From positions 1-64,000 of the forward strand of contig JALNZD010000015.1 of assembly GCA_023229505.1 (NCBI GenBank): a DNA stretch of 64,000 bases, in the 5' to 3' direction. This document shows positions 35,683 to 45,500 of this stretch, in pieces. The notes beneath the pieces were generated by a model. The model did no database searches, was not told the origin of the DNA, and saw only the letters and a program-made list of their open reading frames with translations. The stretch comes from Bacteroidales bacterium (GTDB lineage: Bacteria; Bacteroidota; Bacteroidia; Bacteroidales; JAGOPY01). The position numbers were made by a program, and so were the translations under genes. The number at the start of each line of letters is the position of its first letter. The stretch's first letter is position 1.

Positions 35683-37914
35683 TTACATAAGAAGTAGGTT
35701 ATCTGAATTCTTATACTTTTCCATGGTTAATCTTGCCATCAGGTAACTTACCGTAGATTCTGCTCCCTGATTGAGGTTCACGTGAGTTTCCTCCAGCCCG
35801 TCGTAACAACCTCCTGTACATGGGTTATAAATAATTTGATGCAAGCGGTTGTTCCCTAAAAACCAGTTAAATGCCGTTTCCATTTTCAGCCGGCAGCCTT
35901 TGTCCATAAATTCATCGTAAAATTTACTTAATGTCATTATGGTATAGGCAACATCAATGGGTTGTTCGCCAAAATGCCCTGCTTCCTGTCCCTTTTGCAG
36001 CCATTTTTTGTTGGAAATTACTTCTATCCCGTTTTCATTAAAAGTTTGCGACAATAGAAAATTAAGCGATGATATGGCGATTTCTTTATAAATTTTTTCT
36101 CTGGTCAACAACCAGGCATATAACATGGCCTCAGGCAATGTGCTGTTGGCATAGGTAAGATAACCCTCAAACCATTCCCATTTTTCGTTCGATTCGTGCT
36201 TATACATCTGAACCAAACGATTGGCGAATGTTCTTATTAGGACGAGATTTTCAGGAGACTTTGTGGAGCTATAGTAGTAATATAACCCTTTTATAGAGAA
36301 AGCCATTGCCCGTGTAGAATGCACCGTGCCTATATGATGCAGGGATTTTTCAATGATTGTTTCGGCCTCAGATATGATTTCCCCGGGTAAGAGGCTTGAT
36401 AATGATACTAAATATCCTAAAGCCCAGACGGCTCTTCCATTTGAATCTTCCAAATTGACAGCTTTGTTTTGATCGGTAAATTTGTTATCCTTATCTACAT
36501 AATTTAAAAAGTTACCTGCTGGTTGCTGACAAAGTTTTATAAAGCTGAGATATTTTTTTATGTTATAAACACTCTTCTTATCGCCTGTCAGTTCAAAGTA
36601 CATGCACGAGGCTACCAGGGCTCTGGCATTATCATCCAGGGTATAACCTGTTTTGATATCGGGTTGATTGATTTTTGAAAACTGAATGATACCGGTATGG
36701 GTCGTCATCTGTTTCAGGTGGTTCAGGTTGATGGTCGGGAGATTATATCGTATTGTAATTTTATCGCCGGCAATTTTTCCGAACAACATAGCATGCGCAA
36801 TGGCAGAATTTTCCCAGGCTGTGGAGACTATTTTCTGCAAGGTATTTGTACTGATATTCCTTCGTAATTTATCATTGTTGAGTAGCCGGATGACGCCATC
36901 GGCTAATTGTTGTGAATTGCGAAAATCAAAAATAATTCCTGTATCCTTAGTCAACACCTCCCTTGCATGTGGTATAGGTGTAGAAATGATGGGACAGGCA
37001 CAACTCATGGCATAAACAAAAGTGCCGCTTACAGCCTGGTTAGGATCGTTGGTGGTAAACAGGTAAATATCGGTAAGCTGCAAATATTCGAGCAAATCGG
37101 GCAATGGCAAATAGTTATTAATAAATATCACATGATCGTGAAGTGCATACTCTTTTACTTTTTGCTCGAGCATTTCCCGGTATTTTTCTCCGTCCGTTTT
37201 CACAACTTCGGGATGGGTTTTGCCTATTACCAGAAATACTACATCAGGGCTGGTTTTTACAATGGCTGGCAATGCTTCTAATGTAGTTTCAATACCCTTT
37301 CCCGAACTTAGCAGGCCAAAAGTTGTAAGAACTTTCCGATCTTTTAGTCCATACTTCAGCTTCAAAGATTTCTTACTTAAACGGGGAACTAAGTGGGTGC
37401 CGTGAGCTATCACTGATATTTTTTGCTGTGGCACAGCATAATCGTTCGTTAAAATATCGGCCGAGGTATGGGTCATTACCACGATTGACTCGCAGGCAGC
37501 CGCAATACTCTTTAATTTTGATTTTAACTGTTCATCAGGATGAGGCAGTACAGTATGAAAAACAATAACAACCGGCTTTGAAAGTTCATATAAAAATTGC
37601 AGAAATGCTTGTTCCTGCACTTTAAAAAAGCCAAACTCGTGCTGGATCAACACGAGTTTGATACGATTGTCCTGATTAATAGATTGAGCTAATTTCTGAT
37701 ACCCCGGAGCAAGAGAAGTGTCAAGAATATAATTTACTTCATCAGGGTAATTATAACTTGCATCTCCGGATTCCAATGCACAAACTTTTATTGATAATGA
37801 ATTGCTGAATTTATTATTAAGCACCATTATCAAATCCTGGGAATAGGTTGCTATGCCGCATACCCTTGGTGGATATGAGGTAATAAACAAGATTTCAGCC
37901 AGGTCATTTTTCAT
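35683..37914 (-). CDS. Glycosyltransferase family 4 fused to a helical (six-hairpin-like) domain
   Basis: 743 aa. N-terminal GT-B fold: SYPPRVCGIATYSQDL, SVIAHGTH, TFGLLSSGKGIETTLEALP and the donor-site region YAMSCACPIISTPIPHAREVL (about residues 1-370). C-terminal half (about 390-743) is alpha-helical with repeats such as GYTLDDNARALVASCMYFEL and DSNGRAVWALGYLVSL, like six-hairpin glycosidase barrels. Overall like two-domain enzymes found with GH130 phosphorylases in Bacteroidota; may build or trim a mannose-containing glycan. Overlaps the GH130 gene by 11 bp. Confidence 0.85.
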   Translation of the reverse strand: MKNDLAEILFITSYPPRVCGIATYSQDLIMVLNNKFSNSLSIKVCALESGDASYNYPDEVNYILDTSLAPGYQKLAQSINQDNRIKLVLIQHEFGFFKVQEQAFLQFLYELSKPVVIVFHTVLPHPDEQLKSKLKSIAAACESIVVMTHTSADILTNDYAVPQQKISVIAHGTHLVPRLSKKSLKLKYGLKDRKVLTTFGLLSSGKGIETTLEALPAIVKTSPDVVFLVIGKTHPEVVKTDGEKYREMLEQKVKEYALHDHVIFINNYLPLPDLLEYLQLTDIYLFTTNDPNQAVSGTFVYAMSCACPIISTPIPHAREVLTKDTGIIFDFRNSQQLADGVIRLLNNDKLRRNISTNTLQKIVSTAWENSAIAHAMLFGKIAGDKITIRYNLPTINLNHLKQMTTHTGIIQFSKINQPDIKTGYTLDDNARALVASCMYFELTGDKKSVYNIKKYLSFIKLCQQPAGNFLNYVDKDNKFTDQNKAVNLEDSNGRAVWALGYLVSLSSLLPGEIISEAETIIEKSLHHIGTVHSTRAMAFSIKGLYYYYSSTKSPENLVLIRTFANRLVQMYKHESNEKWEWFEGYLTYANSTLPEAMLYAWLLTREKIYKEIAISSLNFLLSQTFNENGIEVISNKKWLQKGQEAGHFGEQPIDVAYTIMTLSKFYDEFMDKGCRLKMETAFNWFLGNNRLHQIIYNPCTGGCYDGLEETHVNLNQGAESTVSYLMARLTMEKYKNSDNLLLM

Positions 37915-38947
37915 CTTTCGCAGTATAAGTTAACAATTCGGCCAATAATGCGGATAAACTCACGGAGGCACAGGCAATATATGAATCCGCTGCTCCATAA
38001 TAAATAAATAAGGTATTTCCAAACAATGCAGTGCCGGTAGGAAAAACCACATTATTCACATCGCCATTTATTTCCCATTGGTATTTAGGTGAGAACAAAG
38101 CATAAGGCAACCGGGCTATTTCTTTTACAGGATTATTTAAATCCAGTAAGGCTGCGCAGGCAGAATATACAAGCCCTCTATCAGTTTCTTCCGCTCCATG
38201 GTAAATCAATAGCCAACCGTGTTCTGTTTCAATTGGAGGGCAGCCACTGCCAATGTAGCTTGACTCGTGCGCATAAACAGGGTCGAGGACGATATGTTCC
38301 TGCAGGTTAAGAAAATAATTTTCCCAAAATTCTTTCGTGAGTTCCTTTAAGCTATTTACAGAAACAAGTTGAATGCCAGGTCTGATACGGTGAAGAAACA
38401 CCAATTTATCCTTAATTTTTCGGGGAAAGAAAATTAAATCCTTATCCCACAACATAATTTTTTTATCAGGATCTGCTTTCTGGTAGTAGAACTTATGATT
38501 ACGGTAATAATTTTCATTTACTTTACCGTCAGATTCAGCACGGAATACAAATTGTGCATACGTGATGGGAGGAACAATGATTCCCTGCTTTTTAAAATTC
38601 ATAAAATCTTTTGAAGTAGCTAAAGCCCCACGGGCATTTGTCCCATCGTACCCGGTATAGGTCATATAAAACAGGTCATCAATCTTTACAATGCGGGGAT
38701 CTTCAACACCATGTGATTCATATTCGAATTCAGGTACCATGAAAGGCTTATCCCACCGTTCAGCAACTGTCAATGGGCCATCCAGCCTGCAATAGCCAAT
38801 ACTCGAATGATTTCCTTTTCGCACAGCCCGGTAAAAAAGATGAACGCTGTCGCCTTCACGCATTGCTGCTGGATTTAGCACACCTTCGTTTTCAAATGCG
38901 AAATGGGTTTTCTTTAGTATAATGCCTTCTTTTTTAACCACTATCAT
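37904..38947 (-). CDS. GH130-family glycoside phosphorylase/hydrolase
   Basis: 347 aa five-bladed beta-propeller. Family-type motifs: FENEGVLNPAAM, HLFYRAV, ESHGVEDPRIVKID, YMTYTGYDG, GSGCPPIETEHGWLLIYHG and YYGAADSYIA. GH130 enzymes act on beta-mannosides, usually by phosphorolysis. Flanked by a glycosyltransferase and a glucan phosphorylase in one operon, pointing to turnover of a storage or compatible-solute mannan/mannogen under stress; this is inference. Overlaps the preceding permease gene by 4 bp. Confidence 0.88.
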   Translation of the reverse strand: MIVVKKEGIILKKTHFAFENEGVLNPAAMREGDSVHLFYRAVRKGNHSSIGYCRLDGPLTVAERWDKPFMVPEFEYESHGVEDPRIVKIDDLFYMTYTGYDGTNARGALATSKDFMNFKKQGIIVPPITYAQFVFRAESDGKVNENYYRNHKFYYQKADPDKKIMLWDKDLIFFPRKIKDKLVFLHRIRPGIQLVSVNSLKELTKEFWENYFLNLQEHIVLDPVYAHESSYIGSGCPPIETEHGWLLIYHGAEETDRGLVYSACAALLDLNNPVKEIARLPYALFSPKYQWEINGDVNNVVFPTGTALFGNTLFIYYGAADSYIACASVSLSALLAELLTYTAKDEK

Positions 38948-40059
38948 GAAGGTTTATTTTTTATCCGCCTCAGGCGGATCGGTTTAATTTTTAATAATGG
39001 GGGCATGGTGTCGCCTAATAAAAATCCCCAGGGTTTTAAAGATTCGATATGGTCGAAAATGAGTTTTACAATGGCAAGGAGCGGTATGGAAAGAAACATA
39101 CCGGGTATGCCCCATAAAGCATTCCCGGCAAGTACCACTATTATTGAGAAAAGTGCATTGATTTTTACTTTTGAGGCAACTATTTTGGGTACGATATAGT
39201 TATTGTCGATTAGTTGGATGAGATAATAAAATGCCAGAACGTATAAGGCATACCAGGGTGTCGATTTAGTGGCCAAAGCAATCATCATGGGCAATGCTAC
39301 TGCCACGATTCCTCCGATGTATGGAATGACGTTGAGCAATGCGCCTATAATGCCAAGCAGGACAGCATATTCAATTCCAAGTATCAAAAGAGCAGTGGAA
39401 TTCAGTGTTGCCATAATGACAAATTCGATAACCAGTCCTATAAGATAGCGTTGAATAACAGTTTTGGTCTGGGTCACAATTTCGCTCACCTGACTTTTGT
39501 TGCTTTTGTCAAAAAGCCTGCGAATAAACTCAAGTAGGAGGGGTTCGTAAAATAATATCAAAAAGATGTAAACAGGAACCAAAAACAATACTACTATCCC
39601 GCTGCCGACTATGACGAGTGTTTGTCCGATTGAATGGCTGATATAATTGATAAGTTCACCTTTTGTTTTTGTAATCCAGTCATTGATAACTTGTGGCTTT
39701 ATATCGAAATAACCGGAAGCCCAGGTGATGGTTTGGTTGAGTATCCCGGTAAATTTATCGACCAGTATCGGCCATGTTTCGCCGAACCGGCTTGCCTGCG
39801 AAACTAAAAGACCGCCAAACGCGCCAATGACTAATATAGTAAGGAATAAAGTAATTACAATAGCTACTATCCTTCTTATTCTTAACCGTACAAAAAAATC
39901 TACGACCGGGTGAAGTAAGATGGCAAGAATGGTTGCGAAAAGGAGTGGAACAATAATGCCCCTTGCGATGTACAACATCATAAACAAGGCATATATTCCG
40001 ATTAAAAAAAGAATTGCCTTTGCGTAAAATGGTAATTTCAATTCTTTAACTATATTCAC
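38944..40059 (-). CDS. AI-2E/PerM family membrane permease
   Basis: 371 aa, about seven to eight transmembrane segments, with the family pattern VVDFFVRLRIRRIVAIVITL, IGALLNVIPYIGGIVAVALPM and DNNYIVPKIVASKVKINALFSIIVVLAGNALWGIPGMFLSIPLLAI. Such proteins export small molecules or act as Na+/H+ antiporters in different bacteria. Middle of the YtxH operon. Confidence 0.9.
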   Translation of the reverse strand: MNIVKELKLPFYAKAILFLIGIYALFMMLYIARGIIVPLLFATILAILLHPVVDFFVRLRIRRIVAIVITLFLTILVIGAFGGLLVSQASRFGETWPILVDKFTGILNQTITWASGYFDIKPQVINDWITKTKGELINYISHSIGQTLVIVGSGIVVLFLVPVYIFLILFYEPLLLEFIRRLFDKSNKSQVSEIVTQTKTVIQRYLIGLVIEFVIMATLNSTALLILGIEYAVLLGIIGALLNVIPYIGGIVAVALPMMIALATKSTPWYALYVLAFYYLIQLIDNNYIVPKIVASKVKINALFSIIVVLAGNALWGIPGMFLSIPLLAIVKLIFDHIESLKPWGFLLGDTMPPLLKIKPIRLRRIKNKPS

Positions 40060-40099
40060 AAATATTATTTATTTTAAAGGTGTTCGTGAAGATATACGT

Positions 40100-40498
40100 T
40101 CACAGCTTTTTAGAATTCATTTCCTTCTTGCGGAAAATATGTTTAAAGGCAAACTGACCGATTGACATAATAGCGTCAGGGTGCTGAGCTACAAGGTTTG
40201 TAACTCCAAACTGCAAAACAGAGCCTAAAATCTTTCTAAATATACCGCCTGATGCACCAACAATAATTTTCCTTGATAGATAACCGGTAGCTAAACCTAC
40301 GGTAGCGCCTACAATGTTTTCAATCAAATAGGGCGATGAAGCAATATCTTTCAAGGTGCTATTGAGAAGTTTAACAGGCTTATAGCTCTCGTAGGTAAGG
40401 TAAAATTGTTCTTTCAATTGCTGCCCTTTAATAGCTTGCTCAGCTTCTAATAATTGAATTGCATTTTTAAGTTCGGCGATTGAAGTTATGTTTTTCAT
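40100..40498 (-). CDS. Conserved small membrane-associated protein, unknown
   Basis: 132 aa. N-terminal helix/coiled coil (IAELKNAIQLLEAEQAIKGQQLKEQF), central hydrophobic Gly-rich helix (IVGATVGLATGYLSRKIIVG) and a basic tail. Typical of Bacteroidota genes found next to holin-X and YtxH genes; function unknown. 6 bp separate it from the preceding holin-like gene. Confidence 0.65.
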   Translation of the reverse strand: MKNITSIAELKNAIQLLEAEQAIKGQQLKEQFYLTYESYKPVKLLNSTLKDIASSPYLIENIVGATVGLATGYLSRKIIVGASGGIFRKILGSVLQFGVTNLVAQHPDAIMSIGQFAFKHIFRKKEMNSKKL

Positions 40499-40504
40499 GT
40501 GATT

Positions 40505-40876
40505 TTAATTAAGCACCTGCTTAATGATATAATTGCAGACAAGATTTTTAAGCCTTTTATGAAAAAAGAAATGTAAAACAATCCCCGTAATCCCATAAAA
40601 AGCAGCTACCACAAAGAATCCGTAACAGGTTTTGCCAAGGATTTCGCCAAGCCATAAAGCTAATCCCAGATTGAAAAAAAGCAAGAATGACGCAATCAGG
40701 ACAAAGACAACAGAATGAGGTATAAATGAGGAAGCAATATCCGATGTTTTGTCCAGGGCTTTGAGTTTTTCTAACTCATAGCTTGTTTTGCCGTATTCAA
40801 CAACTCTTTCCAGCAGTGATTCAATCAACTTCGTACTGTCATCCATGGCTTCGGTTTTAGAAAATTGCATAACCAT
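40505..40876 (-). CDS. Holin-X-like (DUF1469-type) two-helix membrane protein
   Basis: 123 aa: amphipathic N-terminal helix with LIESLLERVVEYGKTSYELEKLKALDKT, then two transmembrane helices (about 53-75 and 83-105). Matches the phage_holin_3_6/DUF1469 architecture, chromosomally common beside YtxH genes and not phage derived. May shape or stabilise membranes under stress. Second-last of the small genes heading the operon. Confidence 0.7.
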   Translation of the reverse strand: MVMQFSKTEAMDDSTKLIESLLERVVEYGKTSYELEKLKALDKTSDIASSFIPHSVVFVLIASFLLFFNLGLALWLGEILGKTCYGFFVVAAFYGITGIVLHFFFHKRLKNLVCNYIIKQVLN

Positions 40877-40902
40877 CAGGGCATTTAGTTTCTTGCCTAC
40901 TG

Positions 40903-41298
40903 TTAGGTGCCGTTTGCAATGGTTAAAAGGAGCACAGTTTCTTCCCTGGTTGTCAGGCTGTACTTAATGTTTTCATAAAGTGTCAGCAATTGACCTTTGT
41001 TAAGCGTTACAGATTCTTTTCGGGTATGAAACTTTAGTTTTCCCTCAATTATTTGAAAGGTTACTGATTCATTTGACTGAAAAGATTTAATTTCTGTTCC
41101 TTCATGCAATGCGGTAAGTACAATCTGCTTATCGGGACTTTTCAAAAGAATCATTGCATTAAGTTCCCCTTTTACCCATGTATGATTATTTTTCATCTTA
41201 TCAATCAAGGCTGGCAAATCAAAAGTTCGCAATGACGTATTAAGAGACCTGTTATCCTCAGAAAGGGGAGGTTTGGATTTCAACCTTTCTTTTTCCAT
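40903..41298 (-). CDS. Small cupin-fold protein
   Basis: 131 aa from the ATG at 41298 (an in-frame ATG at 41328 overlaps ytxH by 20 bp). A beta-rich C-terminal part (LTALHEGTEIKSFQSNESVTFQIIEGKLKFHTRKESVTLNKGQLLTL) has the conserved cupin spacing, including a position-one HEG. Only one candidate metal-binding His is seen, so a metal-dependent activity is doubtful. Lies between YtxH and holin-like genes. Confidence 0.7.
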   Translation of the reverse strand: MEKERLKSKPPLSEDNRSLNTSLRTFDLPALIDKMKNNHTWVKGELNAMILLKSPDKQIVLTALHEGTEIKSFQSNESVTFQIIEGKLKFHTRKESVTLNKGQLLTLYENIKYSLTTREETVLLLTIANGT

Positions 41299-41308
41299 GT
41301 TAATATTT

Positions 41309-41527
41309 TTATCCGGAAACTTCTTCATCCTTTACCTCTTCAAATTTTGCGGAGTTGCTGTCAAGAAATTCATTGAATTTTTCTTTTAATGAATCCGCAA
41401 AGTCCTCTCCCTTTTTAGAAATTTTTTTTCTGGTATCCGAACCTTTTCCGGGGGCAAATAAAATCCCTAAGAATGCACCGGCAGCGACGCCAGCCAATAC
41501 GCCCAATAATACTTTTCCAGAGCTCAT
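41309..41527 (-). CDS. YtxH-like general stress protein
   Basis: 72 aa. N-terminal membrane helix with glycines (VLLGVLAGVAAGAFLGILFAPGKGSDTRKKI) and a charged coiled C-terminus, the YtxH pattern (a sigma-B general stress family in Bacillus). The open frame runs back to 41662 but that stretch is the promoter (site 8), so the ATG at 41527 is chosen. First gene of the eight-gene operon that ends with glgP at 33120; all gaps are under 45 bp or overlaps. Confidence 0.85.
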   Translation of the reverse strand: MSSGKVLLGVLAGVAAGAFLGILFAPGKGSDTRKKISKKGEDFADSLKEKFNEFLDSNSAKFEEVKDEEVSG

Positions 41528-41598
41528 AATTTTATTTTTTAAATGATTGTTAATAGCCCGCTTCCTGCGGGACAATCGTGAGTATATTATTACCATAA

Positions 41599-41661
41599 CA
41601 AAGGTATGCCTCACCATTCCGGGAAACGTTACATAATTCCGGGAATAAATTACATCATTCA
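41599..41661 (-). promoter_or_regulatory. Stress-type promoter, site 8 (YtxH operon)
   Basis: Minus strand: half-site TGAATGATGTAAT (41661-41649), half-site GGAATTATGTAAC (41640-41628), 21 bp apart, then a consensus TACCTTTG (41606-41599) after 21 bp. The best match to the combined consensus. The stop codon of the AraC-type regulator gene (41668) is 7 bp away from the distal half-site. Confidence 0.8.
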
Positions 41662-41667
41662 CACATT

Positions 41668-42222
41668 CTATAAAGCGCTATGCTTTTTGTGCTTAAGATT
41701 TTTGAAATGAGATGGGGTAAGCCCTGTAATTTTCTTAAATTGGTTTGACAGATGGGCCACACTGCTGTAATTAAGTTTATAGGCAATTTCGGAAAGAAGA
41801 AGGTCATCATACACTAATAGTTCTTTTACCTTTTCTATTTTGTGGGTCAGGTAAAATTTTTCAATGGTAGTCCCTTTAACTTCGGAAAAAAGATTGGCAA
41901 GATATGCGTAATTGTGATTGAGTTTTTCGCTCAGGTAATCGGAAAGGTTTATTTTGCCTGGATCATCAGAATAATGGACCAGTTCAATAATAATCGCTTT
42001 TATTTTCTCAACCAGTACGCTTTTTTTATCATCCATCAATTCCAGCCCAGTCTTGTTAAGGGCAACTCTCAGGCGGTCCAGTTGCTCTGTTGAAATGTCT
42101 TCTCTGACTATAGCTTCGCCCAATTCAACTATAGTATAATGCAATCCAAGCTTTTCCAGTTCGGATTTAACTACCATTTTGCACCGGATGCAAACCATAT
42201 TTTTGATGTAGATTTTCATCAA
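41668..42222 (-). CDS. AraC-HTH regulator with CxxC (HMA-like) N-terminus
   Basis: 184 aa. Residues 1-70 resemble a heavy-metal-associated-like ferredoxin fold starting IKNMVCIRCKMVV with CxxC; the C-terminal ~100 aa form the double helix-turn-helix of AraC proteins (LLSEIAYKLNYSSVAHLSNQFKKITGLTPSHFKNL). Similar short regulators are common in Bacteroidota. It lies on the same strand directly before the YtxH operon, touching promoter site 8. AraC proteins bind direct half-sites 21 bp apart, as here, so it is the best candidate for the regulator of all eight sites (inference). The CxxC could sense metal or redox. Confidence 0.85.
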   Translation of the reverse strand: MMKIYIKNMVCIRCKMVVKSELEKLGLHYTIVELGEAIVREDISTEQLDRLRVALNKTGLELMDDKKSVLVEKIKAIIIELVHYSDDPGKINLSDYLSEKLNHNYAYLANLFSEVKGTTIEKFYLTHKIEKVKELLVYDDLLLSEIAYKLNYSSVAHLSNQFKKITGLTPSHFKNLKHKKHSAL

Positions 42223-42304
42223 TTTAATATATACCTCAGCATGCCTTATACAAAATTATAGCATTTTTGCATCGAAGTCAAGTTCATTTTTTTGAAAATA
42301 TTTA

Positions 42305-42391
42305 CACACCGACATCAACAATCTTACACCTGCAGAAGCACTGATGAAGCTGCATACTATCAGAAAACAGCCTGAAGGAACAGAGAAATGA
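42305..42391 (+). pseudogene. 3' tail remnant of mutS
   Basis: Frame reads DINNLTPAEALMKLHTIRK then QPEGTEK and stop. This resembles the extreme C-terminus of Bacteroidota MutS (DINxLTPxEALMKLNEIKR from memory). A TGA precedes it in frame, and no other mutS sequence is visible. It marks the left edge of the defence island; the remaining bases of 42223-42556 show nothing else. Confidence 0.45.
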
Positions 42392-42556
42392 AAAATCGTC
42401 CATGAAGAACAGGCTTTCCTGGTGGCAATGTTTATCACACATGCGCTTATGGAATTTATATTAGCTGCAGAACCAACTGTGATATTTCGGGCTCACTTTT
42501 CACTTAAAATCATCGTATCGGATTAATCAATAACTTTAATGGCTTAAATCTTACCT

Positions 42557-45500
42557 ATGACTATCCAGGAGTATTTACACAAAATCAACGATCGTTATAA
42601 ACTTGGAATAGCCACTGAGCACACCTACCGGGGAGATCTTCAATCGCTGCTGGAAACCCTGGCGCCGGGGATCAATGTGACCAATGAACCATCCCGGATT
42701 GAATGCGGAGCCCCGGATTATATTTTATCAAAAGGAAAAATACCTGTCGGTTACATTGAGGCCAAAGATGTCGGTAAGCCACTAGACAGCAAAGAGTACA
42801 AGGAGCAGTTTGATCGGTACAAGAAATCCCTGGAAAACCTGATTATAACTGACTACCTGGATTTTCAACTGTTTGTTGAAGGCCAGCCGGGACCTGCAGT
42901 GAGGATTGCGGATATCGAAAGGGGTAGGATCGTTCCAAGGCCGGAAAAGTATTCAGAGTTCGAAGGGCTGATTAAAAACTTCAGCATGTTCACCGGCCAG
43001 ACGATTAAGTCGCCGGCAAAACTATCCATGATGATGGCGGCCAAGGCAAAACTCCTGGCCAGTGTCATTGAAAATGCAATCACGAAAGACGTTCAGCAGT
43101 CAGGTAATTTATTCCAGGATGCCGCTAATAAGACCCTTCGAGACCAACTTGAGGCCTTCAGGCAAATCCTGATCCATGATATCACTGAAAAGGATTTTGC
43201 AGATATCTATGCTCAAACAATTGCTTACGGAATGTTTGCCGCCCGGCTGCATGATCCTTCGCTGGTGGACTTCTCCCGCCAGGAAGCAGCAGAACTGATT
43301 CCTCAGTCCAATCCGTTCCTGAGAAAACTTTTTCAGTACATCGCTGGATATGATCTGGATGACCGCATCCGTTGGATCGTAGATGATCTGGCTGATATCT
43401 TCAGGGCAACGGATGTAGCCGTTTTGCTGAAAGATTTTGGCAAGGCCACCCAGCAACATGATCCAATAATCCATTTCTATGAAACATTCCTGTCGGAATA
43501 CAACCCGGCACTTCGGAAAAGCCGGGGCGTATGGTACACGCCGGAACCGGTTGTGAATTTTATAGTCCGGGCAGTCGATGATATCCTGAAGGACGAATTT
43601 GGTTTACCTCAGGGATTGGCAGATACTTCAAAGATTAAAGTAAAAACCCCTATCCAGGGAAAGATGGTTGAACAGGAAGTTCACAGGGTGCAGGTGCTCG
43701 ATCCCGCATGTGGAACCGGAACATTCCTTGCTGAAGTCGTCCGGCAGATACACAAAAAGTTTGAGGGTCAGGAAGGAATCTGGAACCAGTACATAGAGGA
43801 TCATCTTTTGCCCCGGTTGAACGGCTTTGAGATCCTGATGGCCTCTTATGCCATGGCTCACCTGAAACTGGAATTATTGCTTCAGGAAACCGGCTACCGT
43901 CCAACACGACCGCAACGATTGAAAGTTTACCTGACCAATTCGCTTGAAGAACATCATCAGGATACCGGAACCCTTTTTGTTTCATGGCTTTCGCAGGAGG
44001 CTGACGAAGCAAACCAGGTAAAAAGGGATACACCAGTTATGGTAGTTTTAGGAAATCCACCATATTCAGTTAGTAGCAGCAATAAAGGTGAATGGATACA
44101 AAACCTTATTGCTGACTTCAAAAAAGACTTGAGGGAGAAGAAAATAAACCTTGACGATGACTATATTAAATTTACACGCTACGGTGAGTATTTCATAGAG
44201 AAAAACGGTGAAGGTATTTTAGCTTTTATTTCAAACAACAGTTTTATTGATGGCGTAACTCATCGACAAATGCGTAAACATTTGCTTGAAACATTCGATA
44301 AAATATTTATACTGAATTTACATGGAAATTCAAATATCAAAGAAACTTGTCCAAATGGAGAAAAAGATGAGAATGTTTTTGATATCCAACAAGGTGTTTC
44401 AATAAACCTTTTTGTGAAAAATAATGCAAAAAAGAAGAAAGAATTAGCACAGGTTTTCCATTTTGACCTTTTCGGTACACGTGAAGTAAAATATGATTTT
44501 CTGAGTGAAAATACCGTTAAAATTTTTGACTGGAAAGAACTCGATTATAAAGAGCCATATTTCTTTTTTGTGCCGAAAGATTTTACAAAGGAAGATAAGT
44601 ATTTTAATGGTTTTTGCATATCATCTTTGTTTCAAGAGACTAATTCAGGCATTCAAACTAAAATTGACAGATTAGCTATTCATTTTCGTCAAAATGAATT
44701 ATTGGCGGTGATAAATGATTTTAAGACCTTATCAGAGATTGAACTTAAAAATAAATATCAGATTATTGATACTTCAGGATGGTCAGTAAAAAAAGCAAAA
44801 CAAGAAATTTTAAGTGAAAATTACCAACTGACTAAAATTCTTTATAGACCATTCGATATAAGGTATACAATTTTTACAGGAAAATCTGGTGGTTTCATTG
44901 GTCGTTCACGAAATTCAACGATGAAACACTTTTTAAAAGAGAATTTGGGTATTATTTTTAAACGTAGCAGACTATTAGGAGGTACATTTTTATGGAGGCA
45001 TATAGGAATAACAAATTTGATGTCAGATTTGAACTATTTAGCTGACCAATCCTTTGTTTTCCCACTGTACCTCTATCTAGATGGAGAAACAGATGGGCAA
45101 AAAAGATTAGAACAAGAAACTGAAAGAACCCCAAACCTTAATCTGAAAATTGTTGATCAAATTGCAGAACAATTAGGATTATCTTTCACTTATGAAAAAG
45201 AAACAACTGAGGGGACATTTGCTCCCATAGACCTGCTCGATTATATCTATGCCGTATTGCATAGTCCTACCTACCGAGAAAAATATAAAGAATTCCTAAA
45301 AATAGACTTCCCAAGGATACCTTACCCCAAAGACCAAGATACTTTCTGGAAGTTAGTCAAGTTAGGTGGTGAGTTAAGGCAAATACATTTACTGGAAAGC
45401 CCGGTAGTAGAACAGTTCATCACATCTTATCCTATCAGTGGAAGCAATGGAGTAGGCAAGGTGAGATATGACCAGGAAAAGGTTTGGATTAACGACAACC

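Noticed and set aside
40505..40876. Prophage holin
   Set aside because: The gene is in a chromosomal stress operon with no other phage genes.
41528..41662. Longer N-terminus of the YtxH-like protein
   Set aside because: The extension covers promoter site 8; the membrane helix begins at the ATG at 41527.
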